DNA of 64,000 nt from Orientallactaga sibirica (lineage: Eukaryota; Chordata; Mammalia; Rodentia; Dipodidae): assembly GCA_036365145.1 (NCBI GenBank), contig JAEOAD010000603.1, forward strand, positions 1,302,001-1,366,000. The letters run 5' to 3'. The translations under genes and the position numbers were made by a program. The notes under the pieces were generated by a model. That model saw only the letters and a list, made by a program, of their open reading frames with translations, searched no databases and was not told the DNA's origin. Positions 1 through 11,738 of the stretch are shown one piece after another. Each line of letters opens with the position of its first letter. Positions within the stretch are counted from its first letter, which is position 1.

Positions 1-235
1 GAAGAAAGGACAGAGATTGTTAGAGCCTCAGTGTGGGTGGGATTATCCTTAGGAACTGCCCCTCAGGCAAAAAAAAAAAAAAAAAAAAAAAAAAAACAAC
101 CAGACTGACTGAAGTCCTTAGGACCCCAAAATGAATACCCTGCCAAGTAGGACCCTCAGAAAAATGGGGACAAGGAAGAATGGTAATAAGAGTACAACCA
201 TTTAAAAAAAGTTTAAAAGAAATTTTAAAACTCTG
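1..235 (+). mobile_element. L1-A 3'UTR fragment, cut by window edge
   Basis: The first bases match the distal 3'UTR seen in the other L1-A copies (AGATTGTTAGAGCC block, then GGACCCTCAG and an A-rich tail near 210-235). A run of 28 A at 69-96 lies inside the UTR and is unusual for this family. The element continues to the left of the window. No coding potential. Confidence 0.65.
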
Positions 236-548
236 CAAAAGATTTGGGAATCATGGAATAGAGGAATATGTGATTCCTTTCATTGGTAAAATCAACTAAT
301 CCAATGCCCATATCCACAAATAGCCTAAATGAGTCTCAATGTCCATGTAATTTGATAAGATAATATGCTACTATGACACTTTATCAGCAATAAAAAACAT
401 TTTGGTTATTTGTCCTAACCTTAAATATATATTACTTGTTTTGAAGCTTATCTCTGACAAAAACTTTACATGATTATTTAAAAAAAAATGTTAACTGGAA
501 AGGAAATTTAGATTTGAACCAATTTTTAAAAATGGGGTAGAGAAAGGA
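236..548. other. AT-rich intergenic DNA, nothing recognised
   Basis: No ORF, SINE or LINE similarity could be recognised. The stretch is AT-rich with short A runs. Confidence 0.5.
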
Positions 549-699
549 ATAGGGAGTTTTCAGAGGAAAAAATACAAATGTCTAACACACACTTAAGAAA
601 ATGTTCAACATCCATAACCATTTTGAAAATGCAAATTAAAACAACCATGAGAATCCACCTTACTCCACTAAGGATGGCAAGCATTAAAAAAAAAAAAAA
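549..699 (+). pseudogene. L1-A ORF2 C-terminal fragment
   Basis: Translation in pieces gives the C-terminal ORF2 block around '[29 protein letters not shown]', the same block seen on the minus strand at 2038-2388. It ends in an A run at 688-699. It may be a separate fragment or the 5' part of the rearranged L1 that follows at 722-1690. Confidence 0.75.
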
Positions 700-721
700 T
701 TCAAAGGATCAGAAAGCTTTT

Positions 722-1690
722 GCTTACCTACCAAAAAGCTGTGTGCCATTATTGCACTGGTATGTACATCCTGTAATGGTTTTCTTCTGAGAAGCTTAGA
801 CCTCTAGTTGCTCAGAGTGTTGTTGACCACTTTAACACAGTAGCTCATGTAGTTCTTTCCAGCACTAGACTGGCTAACTGTTTGAGGACTGACTCTCTTC
901 TTGATTCCAGCCAGGTTTATCCATGCTCTGTGTCAGTAGCATATGTATCTTCAGCAATATGGTCTTACCTTTTGCCTCAAGTGGATAAAGGAACCCATTT
1001 CTGGAATTTAGAACCAGATTAGAATCCTATGGAGACAAAGATTAGGTTCTCCAATGTCAAGCTGTTACTCATCTTTTGCTAAAAGGGGGGTTACATACAT
1101 CAAATTCTCCCTAATTTAAGAATGCTTATCACATTTAACCTATGCTGACTTTACTCTCCATTACCAAAGCTGCTCTTCTTTTTCAGAAGATAATGTGAAC
1201 CAAGGAGATAAACTATGCCTCAGACTTCAGCCAAGCCACAGCTGAAACCACAGAAGAATGGGGGAGACCAGCCTGAGTGTTGCTTCCATGCTGTTCCTGA
1301 TAATCAGCAACGGGGTGAAGGAAACAGACTGTGAGGGTTCTGAACACATGCCAAAGCAGAGATCCAGAGGTTCCTAAGAGCTTGCCACTGAAATTAACTA
1401 AAAACTCACCCCCCATGGCTCAGGAAATTTAGTGGAAGAGGGGGTGGAAAGATTATAAGAGCCGCAGGTTGAGACATCATGCCCAGAGACATTCCCTTCC
1501 CCCCAAAATAACTGACTGCTGTTAACCACAACGCATTACCAACAACCGCACAGGGAATCCCTGCAACCCCACTGAGGAGGATCCTCAGTGTAATGGGGCT
1601 AGGGACGAGGGAAAAGAGAGTACTGACACAGGATGTATCCATACAAAATATACTGTTAATAATAATAAAAATAATAAAAGAAAAAAATCT
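722..1690 (+). mobile_element. L1-A 3'UTR with inverted 5' segment
   Basis: Positions 722-985 are L1-A 3'UTR in antisense (compare the minus-strand copy at 44450-44760). Positions 986-1690 are the following part of the same 3'UTR in sense, ending in an A-rich tail. The left edge of the inverted segment corresponds to UTR sequence only about 35 nt before the start of the sense part. That is the geometry expected of an inversion formed during insertion (twin priming). No clean TSD was found. Confidence 0.75.
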
Positions 1691-1757
1691 CAAGCAGGCC
1701 TCAAACTCACAGTGATGTGCCTGCCTCACCTTCCTGTATGAATCACCACACCATGTT
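1686..1757 (-). mobile_element. Degenerate B1 SINE fragment
   Basis: CCTCAAACTCACAGTGAT, then CCTGCCTCACC and ATCACCACACCATG, are reduced versions of the antisense B1 blocks seen intact at 46530-46600. The middle is deleted. It sits against the A tail of the preceding L1. Confidence 0.5.
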
Positions 1758-2011
1758 CAAAATTTCATTCTTCAGTGTAGATTATGATTTGGCTGATTTA
1801 TAAATCAGTAATCTAAATTTCTTTGGTGGGGTCTTAAGTTTTCAAAAAATACATGAACACCACAGAGCAATAAAAAGACAAAATTCTTCCAAGGCAGAAG
1901 CTAAACACAAGTGGCACCTAACTTGATAGTTCTAATATTCTCTGAGATGTGGTGTGGAAACCATACATTCTTTTACCTTCGCTTGCTATACAGAAGCATC
2001 TTTGTTAAATT
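1758..2011. other. Intergenic DNA, nothing recognised
   Basis: Short unique stretch before the L1 target site. No feature recognised. Confidence 0.5.
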
Positions 2012-2026
2012 AAAAGTTCTTTTCTA
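2012..2026 (+). repeat. Left TSD of the inverted L1-A
   Basis: AAAAGTTCTTTTCTA is repeated exactly at 6818-6832. The base step before it is TT, giving TT/AAAA, the complement of the L1 endonuclease target TTTT/AA. Confidence 0.9.
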
Positions 2027-2037
2027 CAACCTCGCCC

Positions 2038-4972
2038 TCATTTGTAGTCATTAGATTTTTTAATGTTTGCTCTCCTTATTGGGGTAAGGTGGAATCGCAT
2101 AGTTGTTTTAATTTGCATTTCCCTGATGGTTAGGGATGTTGAACATTTTCTTAAGTGTGCATTTGCTATTTGTATTTCTTCCTCTGAGAACTCCCTGTGC
2201 AGTTTTCTGCCCCATGTCATGCATGGGTTGTTTGAGTTTTTATTGTTTAGGTTTTTGAGTTCTTTGTAGATTGTAGAAATTAGGCCTCTGTCTGATGTGT
2301 ATCCAGCAAAAATTTTCTCCCATTCTGTGGGTAATCTATTGGCTCTGCTTATTGTATGTTTGTCTGTGAAAAAGCTTTTCAGCTTCATGAGATCCCAATG
2401 GTTGAGTGATTATTTAATATCCTAAGCTACTGGGGTTTTGTTCAGGAAGTATTTTCTTACTCCTATATCATGGAAAGTACCTCCTACTTTTTCTTCCAGT
2501 AGTAGCAGCATTTCTGGTCTTATGTTGAGGTCTTTGATCCATTTGGACTTAATTTTTGTGCATGGTAAGATGTGTAGATCAAGTTTCATTTTCCGCATTT
2601 GGTTTTCCAGTTTGTACAGCACCATTTGTTGAAGATGCTGTCTTTGTTCCAGTCTACATTTGTTGGGCCTTTGTCAAATATCAAGTAGCTGTAGTTACTT
2701 CATCCAAAGTTTGGGTTCTTGATTCTGTTCCATGGGTCTATATTCCTGTTTTTATGCCAGTACCATATTGTTTTTATACAATGGCTTTGTAATATAGCTT
2801 TAGATCAGGTATGGTGATGCCTCCAGAGGTGTTTGTTTTGTTAAGGATATGCTTGGATATCCTAGGCCTTCTGCCATTTCCATATGAATTTTTAGATCGT
2901 TTTTTCTATCTCTATGAAGAAAGACATTGGGATTTTTATTGTTATTGCATTAAATCTATATATTGCTTTTGGTAAGAGTGACATTTTCACAATGTTAATT
3001 CTGCCTATCCAGGAGCATAGGAGGGCTTTCCATTTTCTCAAGTCCTCCTCAATTTCTTTCTTGAGTGTTTTTATGTTTTCATTGTAAAGGTCTTTCACTT
3101 CCTTGGTTAATGTTATTTCAAGGTATTTTTTTTTTTGAAGCTATTAAAATGGGACAATATCACTTATTTCATTCTCTGTATCTTTGCTTGTCTTTTGCAT
3201 CTAGAAAGGCTACTGATTTTTGTACATTGATTTTGTATGCTGCTACTTTACTGAAGGAGTTAATCAACTTTAAGAGTTTTGGGATGCAGGATCTTGGGTC
3301 ACATATGTATAGAATCATGTCATCTGCAAATAAGGCTAACTTAACATGTTCCTTTCTAATTTGTATCTCTTTTATTTCTTTCTCCTGTTTTATTGCTTGA
3401 AGAGCAGAGGTGAGAGTGGACACCCCTGTATTGTTCCTGATCTTAATGAGAATTCTTTAACTCTCTCCCCATTAAGTATTATTTGGGATTTAGGCTCTTT
3501 ATATATAGCCTTTATTATGTTGAGATATAGACCACCCATGCCTATTCTTTCCAATGTTTTGTTCATGAAGTGATGTTGTATTTTGTCAATGGCCTTTTCG
3601 CATCTATCAAAATAATCATGTGGTTTTTGTGTTTAAGCTTGTTTATGTGGTGTATTACATTGATAGATTTCTGTATGTTGAACCAACCCTCTGTTTGTGG
3701 GATGAACCCTACTTAGTCCAGGTAGATAATGCTTTTGATGTGCTGTTGAATTTGATTTGTGAGGATTTTGTTCAGGATCTTTGCATATAAGTCCATCAGG
3801 GAAATAGGCCTGTAGTTTTCTTTTCTTGTGGCATCTCTGCATGGTTTTAGTATTAGGGTGATACTAGCTTCATAGAAGGAATTAGGGAGCTTTCCCTGTT
3901 CTCCAACTGTGTGGCACAATTTGAGAAAGATTGATTTTAGTTCTTCCATGAAGGTTTGATAGAATTCTGCCGAGAAGCCATCTGGTCTTGGACTCTTCTT
4001 TTTTAGGTAGATTTTTGATTACCCTTTCAGTCTCGGTGGTTGTGATGGGTTTGTTCAGGAGAATAAGCTGCTCTGAGTTTAACTTTGGTAGGTTGTATGT
4101 GTTAAGGAATTCATCCATTTCCTCCATATTATCTAGTTTTGTGGAGTAGAGGTTTCTGAAGTAAGTCCTGATGATTCTCCCAATTTCACTTATGTCTGTT
4201 GTGATCTCTCCTTTTTCATTTCTAATTTTGTTAATTTGAGTTGTCTCTTTTTTCTGTTTTATCAAATTGGCTAGGGGTTTATTAATCTTGTTTATTTTTT
4301 CAAAGAACCAGCTCTTTGTTTTCTCTATTTTTAAAATTGTTTTCTTAGTTTCCAGTTCATTAATTTCTACTCTGATCTTAATTATTTATTTCTGTCTGGA
4401 GCTTTTTGAGTTGGCTACTTCTTGTTTTTCCAATGCCTTTAGGTGAATGGTTAGGTTATTGATTTGGGATCTCTCTGTCTTTGTTATGAAGTCATTTAGT
4501 GAAATGAATTTTCCCTGAGAATCACCTTCATTGTGTCCCATAAGTTTTGGTACATTGCGTTCTCATTGTCATTCATTTCTAGAAATTTTAAAATTTCATT
4601 TTTTTATTTCATCCACCACCCATTTATTGTTTAAGAGTGTGTTGTTCAGTTTCCAGGAGCTGGTTGGGTTCCTGGTGCATCTTTTGTTGTTAGTTTCTAG
4701 CAATACAGCATTATGATCTGATATTGTGCAGGAAATTATGTCAATCCTTCTAAATATTTGGAGGCTGGCTTTATGACCCAGTATATGATCTATTTTAGAA
4801 AGTTCCATGTGCTGCTGAGAAGAATGTGTAATCTGTGGAATTTGGGTAGAATGTTCTATATATGTCCATTAGGTCTAATTGATCTATGGTGTTGTTGAGC
4901 TCTCTTACTTCCCTGTTAATTTTCTGTTTAGAAGATCTGTCTATTGCTGGTAGTGGAGTATTGAAGTCTATG
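2038..4972 (-). pseudogene. L1-A ORF2 remnant (EN-RT-C-terminus)
   Basis: Read on the minus strand, this is most of L1 ORF2p, the endonuclease and reverse transcriptase that makes and inserts L1 cDNA. It starts inside the endonuclease domain with 'IDFNTPLPAIDRSSKQ' (the family has GDFNTPLS). It continues through the 'FYPNSTDYTFFSA' block and 'DHNAVLLE', then reaches the RT palm with an intact FADDM at about 3330, and finally '[18 protein letters not shown]' near 2140. The frame is broken many times, with open pieces at 4795-5043, 4596-4808, 3882-4265, 3713-3949, 3169-3423 and 2038-2388. The remaining C-terminus is on the other strand at 4975-5308. It is non-functional. Confidence 0.93.
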
Positions 4973-4974
4973 AC

Positions 4975-5308
4975 AAATGCTGGCAAGGTTGTGGAGAAAT
5001 AGGAACCCTCATTCACTGGTGGTGGGAATGTAAGCTGGTACAACCACTATGGAAAGCAATATGGAGACTCCTGAAAAGGATGACCATAGAGGTTCCAGCA
5101 GACCCAGTTATTCCCTGGGCATTTACCCTAAGAGCTTCAAGCCTCAGTTCAGAGATATTTGCTCAACCATGTTTATAGCTGCTCAGTTCATAATAGCTAA
5201 GAACTGGAGTCAACTCAGATGTCCATCATTAGACAAATGGATAACTAAAATGTGGTATATCTACTCAATGGAATTCTACATAGCAGTAAGAAAAAAAATG
5301 ACACAATG
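4975..5308 (+). pseudogene. L1-A ORF2 C-terminus, sense part
   Basis: This continues exactly where the minus-strand part stops: a 'GCGE..TLIHWWWECK' block, then 'RPSYSLGIYPKSFKPQFRDICSTMFIAAQFIIAKNW' and 'CPSLDKWITKMWYIYSMEFYIAVRKKMTQ' before the stop. This cysteine- and tryptophan-rich tail is typical of L1 ORF2p. The frame is interrupted near its start. Confidence 0.9.
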
Positions 5309-6817
5309 AAATTTGAAGTAAAATGGTCAAAGTTGGAACAAATCATTCACAGTGAACTCACCCAATCACAGAAAGATAATTCTTGCATGGTCTCACTAAT
5401 CTGTGACTCCTAACATGAGTTTGCCTGAGATGCTGACACACCTAAGGAACAATTTTAGGACTGGACAATAGGGATGGTGGGGAGGGAAGGGAGGGTAAAG
5501 GGGGATAAAAAACTGGACCCAATTGGAAATGGTACCAAAAATCCTATTACCTGTAAGACATATTAAAAGGCTGAACCTTCATCAGGTGCTTAGAGAGAAC
5601 ACCTGCATCAAGGGGCCTCAAGAGGGTAGGATGAAGACTAACCTCAACTTTCTCCTATTTCTCTCTCACACCTCCTCTTTGTACTCTTCTCTCTCTCACT
5701 TTCTCTTTCATCCTACGTATATTTTTCTTCCTTCTTTTCCCATGGCACTGTCCTGTAATTGCCAGTACCAGCATTTGGTCAACATCCACAATGAGGTATT
5801 GATAAGTGAGACCTACAAGGTTTCCCAAAAGAAGACATATTTCTGTCAGAGAACTTGATGACCCAGTAAAGGTTAATGGTAAGACCCTATTTCCAAAGAC
5901 ACCATTTGCTATTGGGATGGAACATGGAGTGACCTGGCTGTAATCTGGAAGAGACAGTCCCCAGACAGTTAGCTTATCTAGGGCCAGAAGGTACTACATG
6001 AGCAACTGGGGGAAAATGACCAACATCTGTCTAAGCAACTTGAGATGTAACTTCCCAGCAGCAATCAAGCTGATGTGATGATCACACAAATGCAATAGTG
6101 GCACACAGCCATGTTGGGTTACCAACTGCTCTTGATTTGGCTAAAGGATCCACTCAGTGGATGGGAACCCATACCTGGAACTGGAAAACAAGTTAGAACC
6201 ATATCCAAAAATGAGTTCACCCTCCAATATCAAGGTCCCACCAATAGTGGGATACAAATGGGCCTACACCCATTAAATTCACTCTAAAGCAATAATGCCA
6301 TCCATGTTCCTTGCACTGACCTCACTCTCCATTGGAGAATTTGCTTCTCTTTTTCAGAAGGATGTAGAACCTGAGGAGAGAATCAGCCCAACACACCTCA
6401 CCACGGCACCAGCTGAACCCATAGAATAATTGGGGGCATGAGAAAGAGTGCTGCTTTCTCAGTGAACCTGGTATCATCAGAGGGGTGAGGGAGATAGACA
6501 CAGAGAACACTCAACCCTACCAAACTAGAGATCCAGAGACACAGAGACTCCCATGACCTCATCACTGAAATAGAGCTAAAATGAACCCAACATGGCATAG
6601 GGAAATCCACGGAAGAGGGGGCGGAAAGATTGTTAGAGCCATAAGTTGGGTCATTATGCACAAAGACAGTGTCTCTCCCCCAAAACTGATGGCTATCCAC
6701 ACAATGAAAGACCCACAATCCCTGAGGGAGGAGGGCAGGGAGAAGGCTAACAATGGTACCTTCACGGCTTTATGCACATTATATAGATAACTAATAATAA
6801 AAAAAATAAAAAACGAA
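5309..6817 (+). other. L1-A 3'UTR with G-run tract
   Basis: About 1.5 kb follows the ORF2 stop. It opens with a G-run tract at 5465-5510 (several runs of 3-5 G). It then passes through blocks shared with the other L1-A copies (GTTAATGGTAAGACCC, GCAATAGTGGCACACAGCC, AGAAAGATTGTTAGAGCC-like) and ends in an A-rich tail at 6790-6817. Confidence 0.9.
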
Positions 6818-6832
6818 AAAAGTTCTTTTCTA
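6818..6832 (+). repeat. Right TSD of the inverted L1-A
   Basis: Exact copy of the 15 bases at 2012-2026, directly after the A-rich tail. Confidence 0.9.
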
Positions 6833-6979
6833 GAATGTTTCTTTTGAAATATATTCTAAAAGCTCATTCAGAAGGAAGAGTAGCCAGACATTGTGTTTCG
6901 TAATTTTCCTCTCTTTTTGACTTTAAAAACTGTGATCTGATGCTTAGGTTTAATTCCACAGTATGAAGACTGAGCATAT
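6833..6979. other. Short unique spacer
   Basis: Unique DNA between two independently inserted L1s. No feature recognised. Confidence 0.5.
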
Positions 6980-6996
6980 ATGAATGTCTTTTTTAA
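6980..6996 (+). repeat. Left TSD of the minus-strand L1-B
   Basis: ATGAATGTCTTTTTTAA pairs with ATGAATGGCTTTTTAA at 13162-13177, with one mismatch and one T-run length difference. Confidence 0.8.
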
Positions 6997-7123
6997 AATT
7001 TTATTTATTTATTTATTTTTATTGACAACTTCTAAACTTGCAGATAATAAACCATGATATTTCCTTCCCCCCCCCCATTCCCATTCAGAATTCCACTCTC
7101 TATAACATCCCCTTCCTCTCTCT

Positions 7124-10100
7124 ACACTGATTTCCACAAGCCTGGACCAGATTACATTCCCACCAACAGTGTAGAAGAGTCCTCTTTTTCTGCATCCTCA
7201 CCAACACTTAATGTCATTTGCTTTCTTGATGGTAGCCATTCTGACAGGAGGGATATGGAATCTCAACATAGTTTTAATTTGCATTTCCCTGATGGCTAAG
7301 GATATAGAACACTTTTTTTAGATGGTTATATGTCATTTCTTCTTCTGAGAATTCTCTATTTATTTCCATAGCCCATTTTTTAGCTGGGTTATTTGATTTC
7401 TATTCTGGTTTTTGAGTTCTTTGTACATTCTGGATATTAATCCTCTGTCAGATGTATAGCTGGCAAACATGTTTTCCCATTATATAGGTTGTCTTTTTGC
7501 TCTATTCACAATGTCCTTTGCTGTACAAAAGCTTTATAATTTTGTGACATTGGTGGTTTTATTTCCTGAGCAATTGGGGTTATATTAAGAAAGTCATTGC
7601 CTATGCCAATATGTTGAAGGGTTTCCCCTAACCTTTTCCTCTAGCAGTTTCAGAGTTTCAGGTCTGATATTAAGGTCCCTGATCCACTTGGACTTGACTT
7701 TTGTGTATGGAGAGAAATCAGGATCTATTTTTATCCTTCTGCATATAAATATCCAGTTTTCTCAGCCCCATTTGTTGAACAAGCTGTCTTTTCTCCAGTG
7801 AATATTTTTGGCATTTTGGTCAAAAGTCAGATGGATGTAGCTGCCTAGATTAATATTTGGGTCCTATATTCAGTTCCAGTGATCTACATGTCTGCCTTTG
7901 TGCCAGTACCATACTGTTTTTGTTACTATGGCTTTGTAATATGACTTAAAATAAGGTATGGTGATACCACCAGCCTGATTTTTGTTGCTCAAAATTGTTT
8001 TGACTCTTTGGGATTTTTTTGTGCTTCCAGATGAATTTTAGGATTTTTTTTTTTTTTTCTATGTCTGAGAAGAATGCCATTGAAATTTAATGGGGATTGC
8101 ATTAAATGTGTAGATTGCTTTTGGTAAGATTGACATTTCCACAATATTGATTCTTCTAATCCAAGAACATGGGATGTCTTTTCATTTCCTTATGTCTTCT
8201 GCAATTTCTCACTTGGGTGTTTTAAAGTTCTCATTGTAGAGATACTTTACTTCCCTGGTTAAATTTATTCCAAGGTACTTTGTTTATTTTATTTTTTGAG
8301 GCAATTGTGAATGGGAAAGATTCCCTGATTTCATACTCTGCATATTTATTGTTAGTATATTGAAAAGCTACTGATTTCTGTATGTTTCTTTTTATATCCT
8401 GCTACATTGCTAAGTGTTTATCAGCTTTAACAGTTTGCTGGTAGAGTCTATAGGGTCTGTTATGTATAGAATCATATCATCTGCAAATAATGACAATTTG
8501 ATCTCTTCCCTTCCAATTTGTATCCCACTTATGAGTGTCTCTTGCCTTATTGCTATATCTAAGACTTCCAGTACTATATTAAATAAAAGTGGGGAAAGTG
8601 TACACCCTTGTTTTGTTCCTGAATTAAGTGGAAAAGCTTCAAGTCTTTCCATATTCAATACTATGTTGGCTGTAGGATTGTCAATAGATTTTATTATGTT
8701 GAGATTTGTTACTTCTATACCCAGTTTCTCTAATACTTTTGCCATGAAGAGAGGTTGGATTTTGTCAAATGCCCTTTCTGCATCTATGGATGACCATGTG
8801 ATTTTTGTCCTTCAGACCATTTAATGGTGTACTACATTTATCAATTTCTATATGTTGAAACATCCCTGCATCTCTGGGATAAAGCCTACTTGGTCAGGGT
8901 TAATTCTCTTTCTGATATATTCCTGTATTCTGGTTGCCAATATTTTGTTGAGAATTTTTGCGTCTATGTTCATGAGGGAGATTTTTCTGTAATTTTCTTT
9001 TTTTGTTCTGTCTTTGTCCACTTTTGGTATCAGGGTGACGCTGGCTTATAAAAGGAGTTTGGAAGAATTCCTTCCTTTTATATTTTATGGAAAATTTTGA
9101 GAAGCAGTGGTGTTAGTTCTTCCATGAAGGTCTGGAAAATTCACCAGTGAATCCATCTGTGCCTGGATTTTTTTTTATTCTGGAGGTTTTTTACAAATCC
9201 TTGGATCTCTGTACTTTTTATAGGTTTATTTAAATTTTTTATGTTATCTTGATTTAATTTTGGTAGGTCATATGAGTCAATAAGTCATCCATTTTCAAAT
9301 TAGAGGCATATATATTCTTAAAGTATGTCTTTATGATTTTCTGAATTTCTTTGTTATCAGTTGTAATTGTGCCTTTATCAAATCTAATTTTATTAGTTTT
9401 TGTCTCTCCTCTCTTTCTTCTGCTCAGATTTGCTAAGGGTTTATCGATCTTGTTTATCCTTTCAAAGAACCAACTCTTTATTTCATTGATTCTTTAGATT
9501 GTTTCATTGGTTTCTATTTTATTAGTTTATGCCCTAGTCTTTATTATTTCTTCCCATCTACTGATTTTTGGTTTACCTTTTTCTTCTTTTTTTCAATGCC
9601 TTTTGGTGAAGCATTAAGTTGTTTACTTGTGAACTCTCTAATTTTTTTTAATATAGACACTTAGAGCTATAAATTTCCCTCTTAGGACTGCCTTTATAGT
9701 GTCCCAAAGGTTTTAATGTGTTGTATTCTCATCATCGTTTGATTCTATGAATTTATTGATTTCCTTTTTAATTTCTTCAATGACCCATTTATCATTCAAT
9801 AGTGTACTGTTTAGTCTCCATGAGTTTTTCTATGCTCTGTAGTTTTTCTTGTTGTTGATTTGTAGTTTAATCTCATTGTGGTCAGATAGAGTACAAGGGA
9901 TTATCTCAATTTTCCTGTATTTGTTAAGATTTGGTTTGTGTCCTAATATATGGTCTATTTTAGAGAATGTTCCATGTGCTGCCTAGAAAAATGCATATTC
10001 TGTAGCATTTGGGTGTAATGTTCTTTACATTTCTGTTAGGTCCATTTGTTCCATGACATCATTTAATCCAGATGTCTCTCTGATTATTTTTTGCTGGGAT

Positions 10101-10545
10101 GTTCTGTCAATTGATGAGAGTGGGCTATTGAAGTCACCTACTACAATTGTGTTTGGTCATATCTCTGACCTTAAGTCTAATAGTGTTTGATGAAATTGGG
10201 AGCCCCATGTTAGGAGCATATATGTTTAGGATTGTAATGTCCTCCTGTTGGAGTGTTCCTTTAATCAGTATAAAATTACCTTTTTAATCTTTCCTCACAA
10301 TGTTGGTTTGAAGTCTATCATATCAGATATTAGGATAGCAACCACTACTATTTTCCTAGGACCATTTGCTTGAAATGCCATTTTCCATCCTTTCACCATA
10401 AGAAGGTATCAGTCTTATATTGAGAGATGAGTTTCCTGGAGGCATCAGATGGCAGGATCCTGCCTTCTAATCCAGTCTGCAAGCCTGTGTCTTTTGGTTG
10501 GGGCATTGAGGCCATTGATATTAAGAGGTATTATTGAAAGAAATG
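7124..10545 (-). pseudogene. L1-B ORF2 remnant
   Basis: Minus-strand reading gives a degraded endonuclease and reverse transcriptase. The best open piece (8410-8745) reads '[40 protein letters not shown]' and then '[17 protein letters not shown]', so the catalytic RT motif FADDM is intact here. Stops and frameshifts occur throughout the rest. The 3' end stops at a block matching 'RTLLHCWWECNLVQ' and 'WKSV', then joins the last part of the 3'UTR at 7117-7124, so the C-terminal tail is missing. Confidence 0.92.
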
Positions 10546-10937
10546 TTTTTATTCTCACCATTCTTCTTGTTTTGTAGTGCTTCCTTTTTCCCTTTACTCA
10601 CTTGTTTTAACTGTTATTTGGGTATGGTTTATTTTTTTCCTATTTCCTCCCATGTTTGTTTTGCTTTCTCTTCAGCATGAAGGATTCCTTCAAGTATTTT
10701 CTGTAGAGCTGGTTTAGTTGTCATAAATTCCTTTATCCCAATTTTGTTGTGGAATGTCCTTATTTCTCCATCAATTTGGATAGATAGCTTTTCAGGATAA
10801 AGTAATCTTGGTATACAGTTTTTATCTTTTAGAACTTGGAATGCAGCATTGCAAGCCCTTCTGGCTCTTAAAGTTTGTGTTGAGTAATCTGCTGTAATTC
10901 TGGTGGGCTTGCCTTTGTAGGTCACTTGCTTTTTCTC

Positions 10938-10975
10938 TCTACCTGCTTTCAATATATATATATATATTGGTTTGT
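10938..10975 (+). repeat. Short (TA)n tract
   Basis: An AT dinucleotide run within the ORF1 remnant, probably from slippage after the element died. Confidence 0.6.
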
Positions 10976-11431
10976 GTGTTTAATAGTTTATTTAAAACAT
11001 GGAGAGGAGAGGTTTTTTGTAGTCTTTGTCTGTTGGTGTTCTAAAAGCTTCTTGTATCTGCATTGGCATTTCTTTCCCAATTTGGGGAAAATTTTCTTCT
11101 ATGATTTTGTTTAAAATGTTTACTAAGCCTCTGGATTGACATTCTTCTCCTTGTATATACCCTGAATTCTTATGTTTGATCTTTTCATAGTGTCCTGGAT
11201 ATCTTGGAATTCACATTCATACCTTTCTATTAGCTTGTCTTTCTCTTGTTGGACTGTATTAAAGGTCTGCCACCTGATCTTCTAGTTTAGATATTCTCTT
11301 CTGTCCTTCATCCATTATACTGGAGGGATTTTCCACAAATTTTTTTAATTTACTGACTGTGTTCTTCAGAGCTTGGATTTCAGCCTGGTTTTTCTTCAGT
11401 ATTTCTATTTCCTTCTATTTCCTGTAATGAC

Positions 11432-11738
11432 GTTTTTATTTATTTATTTATTCATTCATTTATTTATTCATTTTATTTTTTGGAGAGAGACACAGAGAGA
11501 GACAGAGAGAGAGGGAGAGGAAGACAGGCAGAGATGGGCTTGCTAGCAGCCTCTCAGCCACTGTGAACAAAATCCGGATGCTTGTGCCCCCTTGTGGTCA
11601 AGTGCAGCATTGCACCCTTGTGTCACTTTGCATCTGACTAAATGTGGGGCCTGCAGATTGGAACCGCTGGAGACTGGAACCAGCATCCTTAGGCTTAGGA
11701 AGCAGGTGCCTTAACTGCTAAGCCATCTGTCTAGCCCC
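11432..11738 (-). mobile_element. tRNA-derived SINE, long variant (type b)
   Basis: The plus strand shows the reverse complement: an A/T-rich tail (TTTATTTATTTATTCA), a purine-rich GAGAGAGACAGAGAG stretch, CTCTCAGCCACTGTGAACAAAA, the diagnostic CCCCCTTGTGGTCAAGTG and TGTGTCACTTTGCATCTG blocks, then the tRNA-like head ending AACTGCTAAGCCATCT. It interrupts L1-B ORF1, so it is younger. The flanks suggest a TSD around AC(G/C)TTTTTA, but this is weak. Confidence 0.85.

Larger units (their letters stand above)
2027..6817 (+). mobile_element. L1-A insertion with 5' inversion (twin priming)
   Basis: The element is plus-strand by its 3' end and tail. Its 5' part (2027-about 4972) is inverted and reads ORF2 on the minus strand. 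The 3' part (about 4973-6817) carries the end of ORF2, the G-run tract, the roughly 1.4-kb 3'UTR and the A-rich tail. The outer left edge of the inverted segment and the start of the sense segment come from the same point in ORF2, with about 20 bp present in both. The element is 5'-truncated within the endonuclease domain. Exact 15-bp TSDs flank it, so the whole 4.8 kb is one insertion event. Confidence 0.93.

Noticed and set aside
8414..8824. 136-codon open reading frame on the plus strand
   Set aside because: It is the complement of the L1-B reverse transcriptase on the minus strand, where the FADDM motif reads correctly.
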